Shown here: piece by piece, positions 5,954 to 14,273 of the stretch
Position numbering within the stretch: the first letter of the stretch is position 1
Layout of the letters: the number at the start of each line of letters is the position of its first letter
Assembly (NCBI GenBank): GCA_017412445.1
Contig: JAFPYA010000281.1
Location: forward strand, 1 to 14,829
Direction of reading: 5' to 3'
DNA length: 14,829 nucleotides
Source: Clostridia bacterium
Lineage (GTDB): Bacteria; Bacillota; Clostridia; Christensenellales; Aristaeellaceae
Program-made: the position numbers and the translations under genes
The notes under the pieces: model-generated
The model's input: only the letters and a program-made list of their open reading frames with translations
What the model was told of the DNA's origin: nothing
Database searches by the model: none

Positions 5954-7359
5954 AGCTTAAGCTCCCTTCTGAGCTCGTCCATTTTTTCGCTGTCCACGTC
6001 GTGCTCGCTGTAGCGCGCGGCGTCGTAGGCGGAGAGCGTCTTTTGCGCCGTGTCGCCTTTCAAGTCCATGCGATTCAAGGCTTCGCCCGCGGTGAGGCTC
6101 TTTAAGTTCTGTATGCCGGACTGCTTTTTGCGGTAGAGCACCTTCAGCAGCCGCCTCGCCTTTTCGCGGCCGCTCAATTTATCCCAGGGCGTTTCGCGGT
6201 TGAACAGGCTCTTGAAGAAGCCCTTGCGGCGGTATTTTTCCCTGACCTCACCGCTGTCGAGCTCCTCCTTTTCGTCGTAGTAGCCTTCGCCCGCAACGCG
6301 CCTTTTGCGCCTTATGAGGTAGCCGTCCCGCTTGATTTTGCGCATGGCGAGGCTGTAAATGAGAAAGGCGAGTCCCAGAGCGAGCAGGCCGAAGAACGCA
6401 TACACGAATATCTTGTCCCATACGGTCGTGTGGAGCTGCTCAAGCTCCTCCTCCATCTGCTCGACCTCCTCGGGGGGCACCTCCTCCATGAAGCCCTGCA
6501 TCTCGAGCAGGCGGTTCAGATCGCCCTTGTCGACCTCCTTGCCGCCCCTGAGCAGCCACGCAAGCCACTTGAAGAACACGAGTATCCAGCGAAGCAGCCA
6601 CATCGCGCCTTCCCTTACGGGCTTGACGAAGGATATAAGGCTTATAAGCGAAGCGAATACAAGCACGGCGCGGCGGTTTCGGCTGAGCAGGGATTTGGGT
6701 GCGCTGCTCGTACCTGTGCCCACGCTCGACTCGCTGCTTATGGAGGCGCGATTTAAGCACATGAAGCCGGCGTAGAGAAACACCAGCGCGAATATGCCCA
6801 TGCCCGTAGCGTACAAGCCCTCAAGCTTCGCCGCGGCGATGTAAATGGCGTTTAGCAGGTAGCCCACAAAGCCTATGGCTACGCCCGGCAGCTCTGTCCA
6901 GAAGCTGTTTTCGCCCGCCACCGAACCCATGCATATGGCCTCGAGCACCGCAGTCAGGGCTATAAATATCACCCTGAAGAGCATATAGCCGTCTCTTTCG
7001 TAGGCGGCCTTGGGTATAAACACGAGCAAAAGCATGCTAATCAGCAACACGGCTATCGCCACCGGCAGCCTTACGGGGTAACGCTTGCCCTCCTTTACGG
7101 TCTCGTGACGACTCTCGCGGTCAGGATTGGGATCGCTGCCGCGGTTAAGGCCGCCTTCGTATGAGATTATCTCCGTTTCGCTGTAATTGCCCACGTACTT
7201 TGGCAGCGAGGCTACAGCGAACCCAATAATCACCGCAATTGCCGCGCACACAAACACAAGCCATTGCCACGCCACAAAAAAATGAGTGATGAAGCCGTAC
7301 AGGGGCATCATCGCCAGCAGGTACATTGCCCCGCGCGCGAGGCGTTCGTTTTTCATCAT
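5950..7359 (-). CDS. Multi-pass membrane protein with DUF4129-like C-terminus
   Basis: The 469-residue protein has about eight or nine hydrophobic segments (roughly 11-29, 32-52, 98-116, 126-147, 157-176, 183-202, 230-245, 252-270, 316-338). A glutamate-rich segment (about 290-309) precedes the last helix. A charged cytoplasmic tail ends in a helical region (about 396-452, with LSAYDAARYS) that resembles DUF4129. It occupies the third position after moxR and DUF58, where a TgpA-like transglutaminase is common, but I see no Cys-His-Asp transglutaminase core. The start is ATG 7359, overlapping the DUF58 stop as ATGA, with GGGAGG nine bases upstream. The 109 codons upstream in the same frame are non-coding-like sequence in the shadow of DUF58. 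Confidence 0.8.
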   Translation of the reverse strand: MMKNERLARGAMYLLAMMPLYGFITHFFVAWQWLVFVCAAIAVIIGFAVASLPKYVGNYSETEIISYEGGLNRGSDPNPDRESRHETVKEGKRYPVRLPVAIAVLLISMLLLVFIPKAAYERDGYMLFRVIFIALTAVLEAICMGSVAGENSFWTELPGVAIGFVGYLLNAIYIAAAKLEGLYATGMGIFALVFLYAGFMCLNRASISSESSVGTGTSSAPKSLLSRNRRAVLVFASLISLISFVKPVREGAMWLLRWILVFFKWLAWLLRGGKEVDKGDLNRLLEMQGFMEEVPPEEVEQMEEELEQLHTTVWDKIFVYAFFGLLALGLAFLIYSLAMRKIKRDGYLIRRKRRVAGEGYYDEKEELDSGEVREKYRRKGFFKSLFNRETPWDKLSGREKARRLLKVLYRKKQSGIQNLKSLTAGEALNRMDLKGDTAQKTLSAYDAARYSEHDVDSEKMDELRRELKL

Positions 7360-8450
7360 GCCTTCGCGCCTCCCTGCATATAGTACAATGACACCGTGTT
7401 GCCGCGCCGCCTCAGTTCCTCCATGGATTGCTTGAGCTCGTCGTCGATGTAGGCGCTTATCACAAGTATGTCCTCGCCCCTGATGTCCTCGAGCGAATTC
7501 AGAAACGTCTGTATGCTCAGTTCCATGAAAAGCTCTGTTCTGGCCATCGCGTCGAGCAGCTTGTCCGCCTGAGCGTTGCCGCCGGCGCTGGACACGAATA
7601 TGCCCTTGCCAGAGCCGTGCGTGCCGAGCAGGCAGGCGTTTGAAGCGTAGCCCGCGCTGAGTCCGTATCTGAGGGCTCTCAAGCACAGCGTGGCGGCGAT
7701 GGATATCCCTCTTTCAATCATATCAACGTGCTGCGAGGGCACATTGCTCCACTGCTGGCGCGTGGCCTGTATGTTCAATACCACGAGTGCCTTTGGGTCA
7801 GTGGTGTAGTCTCGGTTTTTTACTTTAAGCTCGCCCGTCCTCGCGCTGGCCTTCCAGTGCACGTCCCTCATGGGATCTCCGGGACGGTAATCCCTTATGC
7901 CGTTTACCAGAAATGGGTCAGGCATTATCCACCTGCGCACGATAGCATCGCCCAGCCATCTGTTGGTCGGGTCTGGCAATTCGTCCTCGCTCAGCAGGCG
8001 CGGATACACCTCTATGCCGCAGTCGAACTCCATCTGGCGCCGCCTGCGGGCGAGCGAAAACAGATCGCCCGTGGACAGCGCCACGCTGCCCGCCTGATAC
8101 ACGCCGCGGCGCGTGAGCGTCACCTCGTGGTGACGGGTTATGGCGCACATGGGCGGCAGGTAAAACATGCTTCGGTGGTACATGCCCCCGCTCACCTCGT
8201 GACCCGTATTGAGCGATTCCTTGGCGAAGGCCAACGGCTCAGGTATGCGGCTTTCGGCGCGCAGCCACGGCACAGGCAGCAGCTTTTCGTTGCGTATGCT
8301 TTCGACAAGCTCCACCTTTTCACCCTCGAAGGCGGTCACCTTGGAGAAGCTGCGCGAGTAGCTGAAGCGTTTGAGGTTGTTTATGCCGAATATGAGCGCC
8401 TGCAGTGCCACGAGCACGCCGCTTAACACCATAAGCCACAATATGCTCAT
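7356..8450 (-). CDS. DUF58 domain-containing protein (MoxR partner)
   Basis: The 364-residue product has one N-terminal hydrophobic segment (about 4-22), a beta-rich region, and the DUF58 signature at 184-214: GIRDYRPGDP, then RDVHWKASAR, then GELKVKNRDY. DUF58 proteins are membrane-anchored and usually carry a von Willebrand A-like fold C-terminal to this motif. They are encoded beside MoxR ATPases and are thought to be remodelled by them, often in envelope stress or secreted-enzyme assembly. ATG 8450 follows AGGAG by six bases. It starts nine bases after the moxR stop and overlaps the next gene by ATGA, so the three are one unit. Confidence 0.93.
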   Translation of the reverse strand: MSILWLMVLSGVLVALQALIFGINNLKRFSYSRSFSKVTAFEGEKVELVESIRNEKLLPVPWLRAESRIPEPLAFAKESLNTGHEVSGGMYHRSMFYLPPMCAITRHHEVTLTRRGVYQAGSVALSTGDLFSLARRRRQMEFDCGIEVYPRLLSEDELPDPTNRWLGDAIVRRWIMPDPFLVNGIRDYRPGDPMRDVHWKASARTGELKVKNRDYTTDPKALVVLNIQATRQQWSNVPSQHVDMIERGISIAATLCLRALRYGLSAGYASNACLLGTHGSGKGIFVSSAGGNAQADKLLDAMARTELFMELSIQTFLNSLEDIRGEDILVISAYIDDELKQSMEELRRRGNTVSLYYMQGGAKA

Positions 8451-8459
8451 GCTTGTCTC

Positions 8460-9404
8460 CTATTGCTTCAGGCTCTCGGTGGGTGCTTCGGTCATCTCCA
8501 TGGCCTGTTTTACGGCGTTGTCGGCGGCGTCCTTCTGGCCGTATATGGCCTTGACCGCCAGCCTGTGGCTGAGCACGGGCAGCGCCAGCTCCTTTACGTC
8601 GTCGGGCGTAACGAAGTCGCGACCGCTTATCATGGCGTAGGCGCGCGCCGCTCGCATCAACGCGAGCATGCCTCTTGGGCTTACGCCAAGCATAACGCCT
8701 TCGGCAGAGTGAGTGTTGCGGCAAAGCTCAGCTATGTACTCCATCACCGGGCGGCTGACCAGGCAGTTTTCACATTCCCTGCGCGCACTTATCACATCGC
8801 CCACCGCGCAGACCGGCTCAAGCGACTTTAGCGGGTCGTTCTTCACAAACCTGTCAAGCACGTTTACCGCGTCCTCGCGGCTGAGCCTGCCCAAGCTCAG
8901 CTTCATCAAAAATCTGTCCAGCTGCGCCTCGGGCAGAGGGAAGGTGCCCTGCGTTTCTATGGGGTTTTGTGTGGCTATTACGAGGAAGGGGTCGTCAAGC
9001 TTCATGGTTTTGCCGTCAACGGTCACCTGCCTTTCCTCCATGCACTCGAGCAGGGCACTCTGAGTTCTGGGGGTAGCGCGGTTGATTTCGTCGGCGAGCA
9101 GCACGTTTGTGAACACGGGGCCGGGCTTAAACACGAAGTCGCCCTGCTTGGCGTCGTATACGCTCAAGCCCGTGACGTCCGAGGGCAGCAGGTCCGGCGT
9201 AAACTGCAGGCGCTTGAAGTCGCAGCTTATGGACGCGGCCAGTGCCTTCGCCATCACGGTCTTGCCTGTGCCGGGCACGTCCTCCATTAGCACGTGGCCG
9301 CCCGCTATCACGCCCGTCAAAATGAGTTTGATTTCCTTGTCCTTGCCCACTATAACCTTTGCTACGTTGTCCAATACCTTGTCGGCAAGCTGCTTTACGT
9401 CCAT
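8460..9404 (-). CDS. MoxR-family AAA+ ATPase
   Basis: This 314-residue protein has the MoxR AAA+ core. The Walker A is EDVPGTGKT (41-49, K48). The Walker B is LLADEINRA (102-110, D105/E106). Sensor 1 is ATQNP (N147), and R164 in LDRF is a likely arginine finger. The C-terminal lid contains the MoxR-type stretch LGVSPRGMLALMRAARA. MoxR proteins act as chaperone-like remodelling ATPases for partner proteins, here presumably the DUF58 protein encoded next. ATG 9404 is preceded by AAAGGGG about 11 bases upstream, a somewhat long spacing. It follows the PBP gene after a 31-base gap, the largest in this operon, but I saw no promoter there. Confidence 0.95.
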   Translation of the reverse strand: MDVKQLADKVLDNVAKVIVGKDKEIKLILTGVIAGGHVLMEDVPGTGKTVMAKALAASISCDFKRLQFTPDLLPSDVTGLSVYDAKQGDFVFKPGPVFTNVLLADEINRATPRTQSALLECMEERQVTVDGKTMKLDDPFLVIATQNPIETQGTFPLPEAQLDRFLMKLSLGRLSREDAVNVLDRFVKNDPLKSLEPVCAVGDVISARRECENCLVSRPVMEYIAELCRNTHSAEGVMLGVSPRGMLALMRAARAYAMISGRDFVTPDDVKELALPVLSHRLAVKAIYGQKDAADNAVKQAMEMTEAPTESLKQ

Positions 9405-9435
9405 GTTGTTTTTTGCCCCTTTCGCGTAAGGTCGA

Positions 9436-10851
9436 TCAGTACAGATTAAGTTCTATGGCTTTTTTAAGGGCTTTGGAGGCGATGGGCGCCGCTGCCGAGC
9501 CGCCGCTTCCACCCTGTTCAACTATAACCGCTATGGCGTAAGGATGCTCCTCGTCGCCATAGAGAAAGCCTACGTACCACGCGTTTGTGGCGGCTTCCTT
9601 GTCGTTTGTGGTCTCGGCTGAGCCGGTCTTGCCGCAGACCCTGCCGCTGTAGCCCGAGATACGCGCGGCGGTGCCTGTGCCGCTCTGAACGGCCTGATAC
9701 ATGTAATAGGCCACCTCGCGGGCGGTGTCCGCGTCCGTGACGCGCTTGTAAAGGCGGGGAGTCATATGGCTTACGCTGCCCCCGTTCTGACGGCGCACCT
9801 CGCGTATAAGCCGCGGTTCCATCATCTCGCCGCCGTTGGCGATTGCGCCGGCTATCATAGCCATGTGCAGGGGTGTGGCCTGAGTGGTGCCCTGGCCAAA
9901 GCCCGTCTGTATCACCTCGCTCACGCTCTGAGAGACGGAGAGGCAGCCGGAAGGATAGAGCACTATGTCCTCGAACAAAAAGTTATCGTTGAACGCGAAA
10001 TTCTCCGCAGTGGTCTTCAGGTTGCTCGCTCCTATCTCGTAGGCGAGCTTGGCGAAGGTCACGTTGCAGGATTCGGAAAACGCCTTGTTCAGATTAATGC
10101 TGCCGTGCGCCTTGCCGCCCGCGCAGCGTATCGTGCTGCCGGCAAAGCTCCAGACGCTCTCACAGGAGAATGTCTTTGAGGCTACGCCTGGTATGTTTTC
10201 AAGGGCGGAGGTGAGAGTGACAATTTTGAATGTGGAGCCCGGAGCATAGCGGTATTGAAGCACGCGGTCGTAGTACGAGGTGTCCTCTACATACGCACTC
10301 ATATCTGCGGGATCGAAGGCGGGCAGCGAGACCTTGGCAAGCACCGCGCCGGTTTTGTAATTGATAATCGCCAGCGCGCCCCTGCTGCCCGTGGGGAACA
10401 GGCTCGCGGCGTAGGCGCACATTTCGGCGTTCACCGTGAGCACTATGTCGTATCCCACGGGGTCGCCGCCCATGAGGCGCTGTATCGTCTTATCCCTGCC
10501 GGTTATGTCGTTAAGCCCCAACAGCGTGGTTGCGTGTCGGTTTTCGACGCCCGTCTCGCTCATGCCCTTCTGGTCGCCGATTGTGTGGGACATGGCGAGA
10601 CGCACGCTTTTATCGTCTATGTAGCTGCGCTCTCCCACCGCATCGCTCCAGGCGAGGCGGGTCATGGCGCTGTCGTATACTGTGCCCTGCCTGGTATTTT
10701 TTCGCGCCTCCTGCAGGCGCACGTTCTGGGCGCTGTTGAGCCAGCGGTCGGAGTTTGTTCTGACCATGGTCACATATGTCACGGCGACCAGCACGGCCAC
10801 GGCGCAAAGCGCCAGCGAAAACAGACGTATCAGGCGGCGGGTCTGCTTCAT
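9436..10851 (-). CDS. Class B penicillin-binding protein (transpeptidase)
   Basis: This is a monofunctional peptidoglycan transpeptidase that crosslinks new glycan strands outside the membrane. The 471-residue protein has one N-terminal membrane helix (about 7-30), a short pedestal region, and a transpeptidase domain with all three active-site motifs: S206-TF-K209, S261-C-N263, and K408-TG. Its length and its pairing with the SEDS gene resemble the PbpA/FtsI-like enzymes of Gram-positive FHA-rodA-pbpA clusters. I do not assign it to the septal or elongation role. ATG 10851 overlaps the rodA stop as ATGA, with a GGGGG ribosome site eight bases upstream. Confidence 0.95.
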   Translation of the reverse strand: MKQTRRLIRLFSLALCAVAVLVAVTYVTMVRTNSDRWLNSAQNVRLQEARKNTRQGTVYDSAMTRLAWSDAVGERSYIDDKSVRLAMSHTIGDQKGMSETGVENRHATTLLGLNDITGRDKTIQRLMGGDPVGYDIVLTVNAEMCAYAASLFPTGSRGALAIINYKTGAVLAKVSLPAFDPADMSAYVEDTSYYDRVLQYRYAPGSTFKIVTLTSALENIPGVASKTFSCESVWSFAGSTIRCAGGKAHGSINLNKAFSESCNVTFAKLAYEIGASNLKTTAENFAFNDNFLFEDIVLYPSGCLSVSQSVSEVIQTGFGQGTTQATPLHMAMIAGAIANGGEMMEPRLIREVRRQNGGSVSHMTPRLYKRVTDADTAREVAYYMYQAVQSGTGTAARISGYSGRVCGKTGSAETTNDKEAATNAWYVGFLYGDEEHPYAIAVIVEQGGSGGSAAAPIASKALKKAIELNLY

Positions 10852-12176
10852 CTGCCACGCCCCCTTCCTGAGGTCAGGCGCATCAGGTCGTCGTATTCGT
10901 CCTGCGCGTTTATGCTGCTTACGCCAAGCATCATGCCCATCATGAGCATGCTGCCCATGAGCGAAGAGCCGCCCTCGCTGACGAAAGGCAGCGTCACGCC
11001 CGTCAACGGCAGAATGTTCAAATTACCGCTGACTATAAGCAGCATCTGGCTGAATATTTCAAATGCACAGCCGAAGGCCAACAGCGCGTGAAAACGGCTC
11101 CTCGCATTCATCGCCTGCCGCATGCCCAATACCGCAAGCAGCGCGTATATGAGTATAACGGCCAGGGCGAACAGCATGCCGAACTCCTCGCACACCGCAG
11201 CAAAAATGTAATCCGAGCCTACAACGGCCACCTTTCGGGCATAGGACAGTCCCAGCCCCGCCCCGAAGAGCCCGCCGCTTGAAACAGACATTAGCCCCTG
11301 CACTATCTGGCGGCTCTCCTCGTGCTTGCCGCTGAATGGGCTTTTCCATATATCTATTCGCGTGGCGATGTAGCCGAAGCCCTCGACCCTGTCGCTTACG
11401 GACACGAACAGCACGCCGAGCCCAGCGGCTATCAGAATAGCCAGGAGGCTGAGCCGCCACTTGCCCGTGCCTGCGGTAAACATCGCCATTATCAGCATGA
11501 AGTAGAGCAGCATCGCGCCTAAGTCCCTTTGCACAAGCAATATGGCGCACAGGGATGCCCCGAAAATCATGTAGGCTATCCAGCCCTTGAGCTTTCTTTC
11601 CCAACTGAAGCCGGAGGCCAGCACGAGCACGAGGGCGGGCTTAAGCAGTTCAGATGGCTGAAACTGCATAGAGCCCAGCCTTACCCAGCTGCGCGCGGCG
11701 GAGGAAGTTGTGAAGCCAAATGGCAAAAGCATCAGCGCCGCGAACAGGGGCATGGCGAGCTTGATTATTACCTCCCTGCCCGTGAACAGCCGTGGCACCG
11801 CTATGCCTATCAAAAGCGCCGCGAAGCCCGGCAGCAGGTACAGGGCCTGCGTTTCGGCCTTGGCGGTGGATTTAAATACAGCCCTCAAAAGAATCACGCT
11901 CAGAGAGCACAAAAACATAGTGAGCAGGTACATCTGCCTGTCGACCGGCCAGAAGCGGGCGATGAGCTTAAGCCCCAGAAATGTGCCTATGGGCAAAGCG
12001 AAGGCCATCGCAAGGGTGAACGTGTCGAGCGCGCCATCCTTGAGGCTCAGTAAAATAAGGCATGCGGCCTGAAAGCCCATCACGGCATACTCGAGCGGAC
12101 GCTCGTCCGTGCGCACCAAAAGGCGTCTTAGGCCTTCGGCCTCTTTTCGGTTTTTGCTTAAACGTGAGAATATCAT
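10848..12176 (-). CDS. SEDS-family glycan polymerase (FtsW/RodA/SpoVE)
   Basis: This 442-residue, roughly ten-helix membrane protein is a SEDS peptidoglycan glycosyltransferase that polymerises lipid II together with a class B PBP. Signature stretches are present: SWVRLGSMQFQPSELLKP at 163-180, QRDLG at 216-220 with the likely catalytic D218, RIDIWKSPF then QIVQGLMSVSSGGLFGAGLG, and LPLTGVTLPFVSEGGSS at 389-405. It begins with a charged cytoplasmic tail. ATG 12176 overlaps the FHA stop as ATGA, with AAAGG nine bases upstream. Its downstream neighbour is the expected partner PBP. The sequence cannot separate RodA from FtsW with certainty. Confidence 0.96.
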   Translation of the reverse strand: MIFSRLSKNRKEAEGLRRLLVRTDERPLEYAVMGFQAACLILLSLKDGALDTFTLAMAFALPIGTFLGLKLIARFWPVDRQMYLLTMFLCSLSVILLRAVFKSTAKAETQALYLLPGFAALLIGIAVPRLFTGREVIIKLAMPLFAALMLLPFGFTTSSAARSWVRLGSMQFQPSELLKPALVLVLASGFSWERKLKGWIAYMIFGASLCAILLVQRDLGAMLLYFMLIMAMFTAGTGKWRLSLLAILIAAGLGVLFVSVSDRVEGFGYIATRIDIWKSPFSGKHEESRQIVQGLMSVSSGGLFGAGLGLSYARKVAVVGSDYIFAAVCEEFGMLFALAVILIYALLAVLGMRQAMNARSRFHALLAFGCAFEIFSQMLLIVSGNLNILPLTGVTLPFVSEGGSSLMGSMLMMGMMLGVSSINAQDEYDDLMRLTSGRGRGR

Positions 12177-12694
12177 TCGCGCTTGCCTTTCGCGGAGTAA
12201 ACTTTTGAATTCATGGGGCTGGTTGAGCTCTTGGGGAGCTTGAGCATCTGAAAGCTTATCACGGCCTTGCCCGCCAACAGCTTGTCGCCCGGCGAAAGCA
12301 CCAGAGTCCCCCTGATCTCCTCGCCCGCGCGTTTGCCAAGCAGTGACAGATCATCAGCCGCTACAGGCGAAATGTGCATTTGCGAAGAGCGTATTTCGTA
12401 GTCGAAGTGCCTGCTCTTGAGCCCCATGCCCTTTATGCGCACATCGCTGCGGGTGGAAGAGCCTATGCAGCCGTTGCGGCCAACTGGCAGCTTCTGGGCC
12501 TTGCCGCGTTTGTCCGCGGGTACCACCGTGAGCATCGCGACGGCACCGTACCTTAGCTCTCCCTGCCTGAGCTTGCCCGCCCTGTAGCCGTCCTTAACGG
12601 TCATGTAGAGCGCCCTCAAAGCGATGAACAGCCCTGCGACCGCCAGCGGATATCTCATCAGAACCGCGGCTTTTTCATAGGTTTCGGGACTCAT
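12173..12694 (-). CDS. FHA-domain protein with N-terminal membrane anchor
   Basis: The 173-residue product has one hydrophobic segment (about 13-33) and then a forkhead-associated domain from about 53 to 155. Phosphothreonine-binding residues are recognisable: G72-R73 in VGRNG and S94-R95-H96 in KSRHF. FHA proteins beside rodA and pbpA are known in Gram-positive bacteria, where they recruit proteins phosphorylated by Ser/Thr kinases. No kinase or phosphatase gene is visible here. GGAGGAG lies just before ATG 12694 (core GGAGG five bases upstream). It is the first gene of the operon behind the promoter at 12722-12750. The C-terminal 20 residues are basic and serine-rich and probably disordered. 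Confidence 0.92.
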   Translation of the reverse strand: MSPETYEKAAVLMRYPLAVAGLFIALRALYMTVKDGYRAGKLRQGELRYGAVAMLTVVPADKRGKAQKLPVGRNGCIGSSTRSDVRIKGMGLKSRHFDYEIRSSQMHISPVAADDLSLLGKRAGEEIRGTLVLSPGDKLLAGKAVISFQMLKLPKSSTSPMNSKVYSAKGKRE

Positions 12695-12721
12695 TTGCTC
12701 CTCCGGAATTTGTTTGTGTGA

Positions 12722-12750
12722 ATTATACTAGAAAATCCGGCTTAAATCAA
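12722..12750 (-). promoter_or_regulatory. Promoter of the FHA-rodA-pbp-moxR-uvrC operon
   Basis: On the minus strand TTGATT (12745-12750), a 17-base spacer and TATAAT (12722-12727) precede the FHA start by 27 bases. It is the only good promoter I found for the eight minus-strand genes down to 3345, since all internal gaps are short or negative. Confidence 0.85.
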
Positions 12751-12782
12751 CCATTTGGCGCGAACAGGAAGCAAATATTGCT

Positions 12783-14111
12783 TTACGCCTTCAAGGCGTG
12801 ACCGCCCCTGAGCCTTAAGCCCTTGGGCAGGTGGTTTTTGAGCACGCCTCCTCCCTGCTTGCCCCAGCCCAGCGGCATGCCCTTGTAGCAGACGAGCATC
12901 CAGCCCTTTTCGCCGTTCAGCGCGATTTCCTCACCCTCCATGAAACTTGCCGCCTGCTCGCCTGTGAGCTCTGCCGTCCTTAAAGCCTTGCTTGCGTCAA
13001 GGCTCATGGCCAGCGCGTGGGCGGGCTTTATCTGCTTTGAGCTGATCTCGGCGAGCTTTAAGCCGGGACTGATTATGTACACGCCCTTTAGCCTCGGTGC
13101 GTTACCGGGGATGAGATACAGGCCGTCGCTCTGCAAAGCATATTCGCCCTTCGGCAGAGCCTTCGCGCACATATCCTTCAGCACGCCCGCAGCGACGGCG
13201 GCCTGCCCGTCGCGCTTGACGGAATTCGGACTTGTTTTAGATTCCTCAATGCCGCGCTTTACCAGCTTGCACACGAAGTGACCCTCCCCCCTTATTCTGT
13301 GCGGCCAGAGGCGTAGCATGCCTCCTGAGCTTCGGCCTATGCCGCTTAATTCAAAATCACTGGGTTCAAAATCGGCGTGCGCTGTAAGAAAGCGGGCAAT
13401 CGTGCCTTCGTTTTCTATATCGTTGAATGTACAGGTGGAGTAGACGAGGCGGCCGCCGGCTTTAAGTGTCTCCGCCGCCGCGTCAAGTATTTCGAGCTGG
13501 CGCGTTTGGCAGCGCAAGGGCGCGTCGGCATTCCATTCGTTTATCGCGGTTTCGTCCTTGCGAAACATGCCCTCGCCCGAGCACGGCGCGTCCACAAGCA
13601 CGGCATCGTACTGCTCGCCGTTTGCCTTAAAGGCCTCGGGCGCGGCAGACGTAACCACCGCGTTTGTGACGCCGAGCCGTTCAAGGTTTGAGCGCAGAAG
13701 CGCCGCGCGGCTCTTTACAAATTCGTTTGAAACCAACACGCCTCCGCCCATCATACGCGCGGCGATTTGCCCGCTCTTGCCGCCGGGCGCGGCGCACAGG
13801 TCGAGTATCGTTTCGCCCTGCTTTGGGTCAAGCGCGTTTACAGGTGCCATAGCGGAGGCGTCCTGTATGTAGAACGCGCCCGCTGCGTGGAGCAGACTCG
13901 CTCCGGGACGGCTGTCCTCATTATAATAATACCCAAGCGCTTCCCATGGAACCTGCTCCTCGATATATTCCCGGCAGGCATTGAGCACATTTTGCCGTAT
14001 GGGGTTGAGCCTCAGCGCCCGCTCGGGAGCGCGCTCCATCGCCCGCAGAAAATCGGCGTATTCATCGCCGAGCTGCGCCTGCATTCGCGTCAAAAAAGCT
14101 TCCGGCAGCAT
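12783..14111 (-). CDS. rRNA cytosine-C5 methyltransferase, RsmF/NOL1/NOP2 family
   Basis: This 442-residue protein transfers a methyl group from S-adenosylmethionine to C5 of a cytosine in rRNA, by family likely 16S rRNA. The SAM-binding motif is LDLCAAPGGKSGQIA (104-118). DAPCSGEGMFRKD (174-186) carries C177, and YSTCTF (224-229) carries C227, the nucleophile by family analogy. The C-terminal part (about 280-442) resembles the RNA-binding region of RsmF. I start at ATG 14111 because the protein then begins MLPEAFLTRM, typical of the family, and AAAGAGGA lies close upstream. An in-frame ATG at 14183 would add 24 residues through the leader. It is a single-gene unit separated by 88 bases from the FHA gene. 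Confidence 0.93.
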   Translation of the reverse strand: MLPEAFLTRMQAQLGDEYADFLRAMERAPERALRLNPIRQNVLNACREYIEEQVPWEALGYYYNEDSRPGASLLHAAGAFYIQDASAMAPVNALDPKQGETILDLCAAPGGKSGQIAARMMGGGVLVSNEFVKSRAALLRSNLERLGVTNAVVTSAAPEAFKANGEQYDAVLVDAPCSGEGMFRKDETAINEWNADAPLRCQTRQLEILDAAAETLKAGGRLVYSTCTFNDIENEGTIARFLTAHADFEPSDFELSGIGRSSGGMLRLWPHRIRGEGHFVCKLVKRGIEESKTSPNSVKRDGQAAVAAGVLKDMCAKALPKGEYALQSDGLYLIPGNAPRLKGVYIISPGLKLAEISSKQIKPAHALAMSLDASKALRTAELTGEQAASFMEGEEIALNGEKGWMLVCYKGMPLGWGKQGGGVLKNHLPKGLRLRGGHALKA

Positions 14112-14158
14112 GATAATCCTCTTTGTTTTGTATAGTATAGCTTTGTGTTTTGCTGTCG

Positions 14159-14192
14159 GGCGCGTTATAGGCCATAAGAACAATTACGCGCC
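14159..14192 (-). other. Hairpin in the leader of the rRNA methyltransferase gene
   Basis: On the minus strand GGCGCGT (14192-14186) pairs with ACGCGCC (14165-14159) around a 20-base loop. It lies between the promoter at 14274-14302 and the coding start at 14111. No T-run follows, so it is not an evident terminator. It could influence translation or stability, or be incidental. Confidence 0.45.
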
Positions 14193-14273
14193 GCGCCGAC
14201 TGCCCCACCATCAGCTAAGTCCCTTTTACCGCCATTTGTTCATCGCGGATTCTTGTGAAGTATTTGCAAGCTT

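Noticed and set aside
7360..7686. N-terminal extension of the membrane protein gene by 109 codons
   Set aside because: The extension lies within DUF58 coding sequence in another frame, and reads as Arg/Gln/His-rich shadow. A good ribosome site precedes ATG 7359.
7728..8426. Plus-strand open frame of 232 codons opposite DUF58
   Set aside because: Antisense shadow of a gene with the complete DUF58 signature.
10255..11091. Long plus-strand open frame opposite the PBP and SEDS genes (278 codons)
   Set aside because: It is antisense to two well-supported genes, its translation is rich in His/Arg/Ala of the kind produced by complementing GC-rich codons, and it has no recognisable motif.
14112..14183. 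Upstream ATG extension of the rRNA methyltransferase
   Set aside because: The 24 extra residues do not resemble the family N-terminus, whereas ATG 14111 has a ribosome site and the typical MLPEAF beginning.
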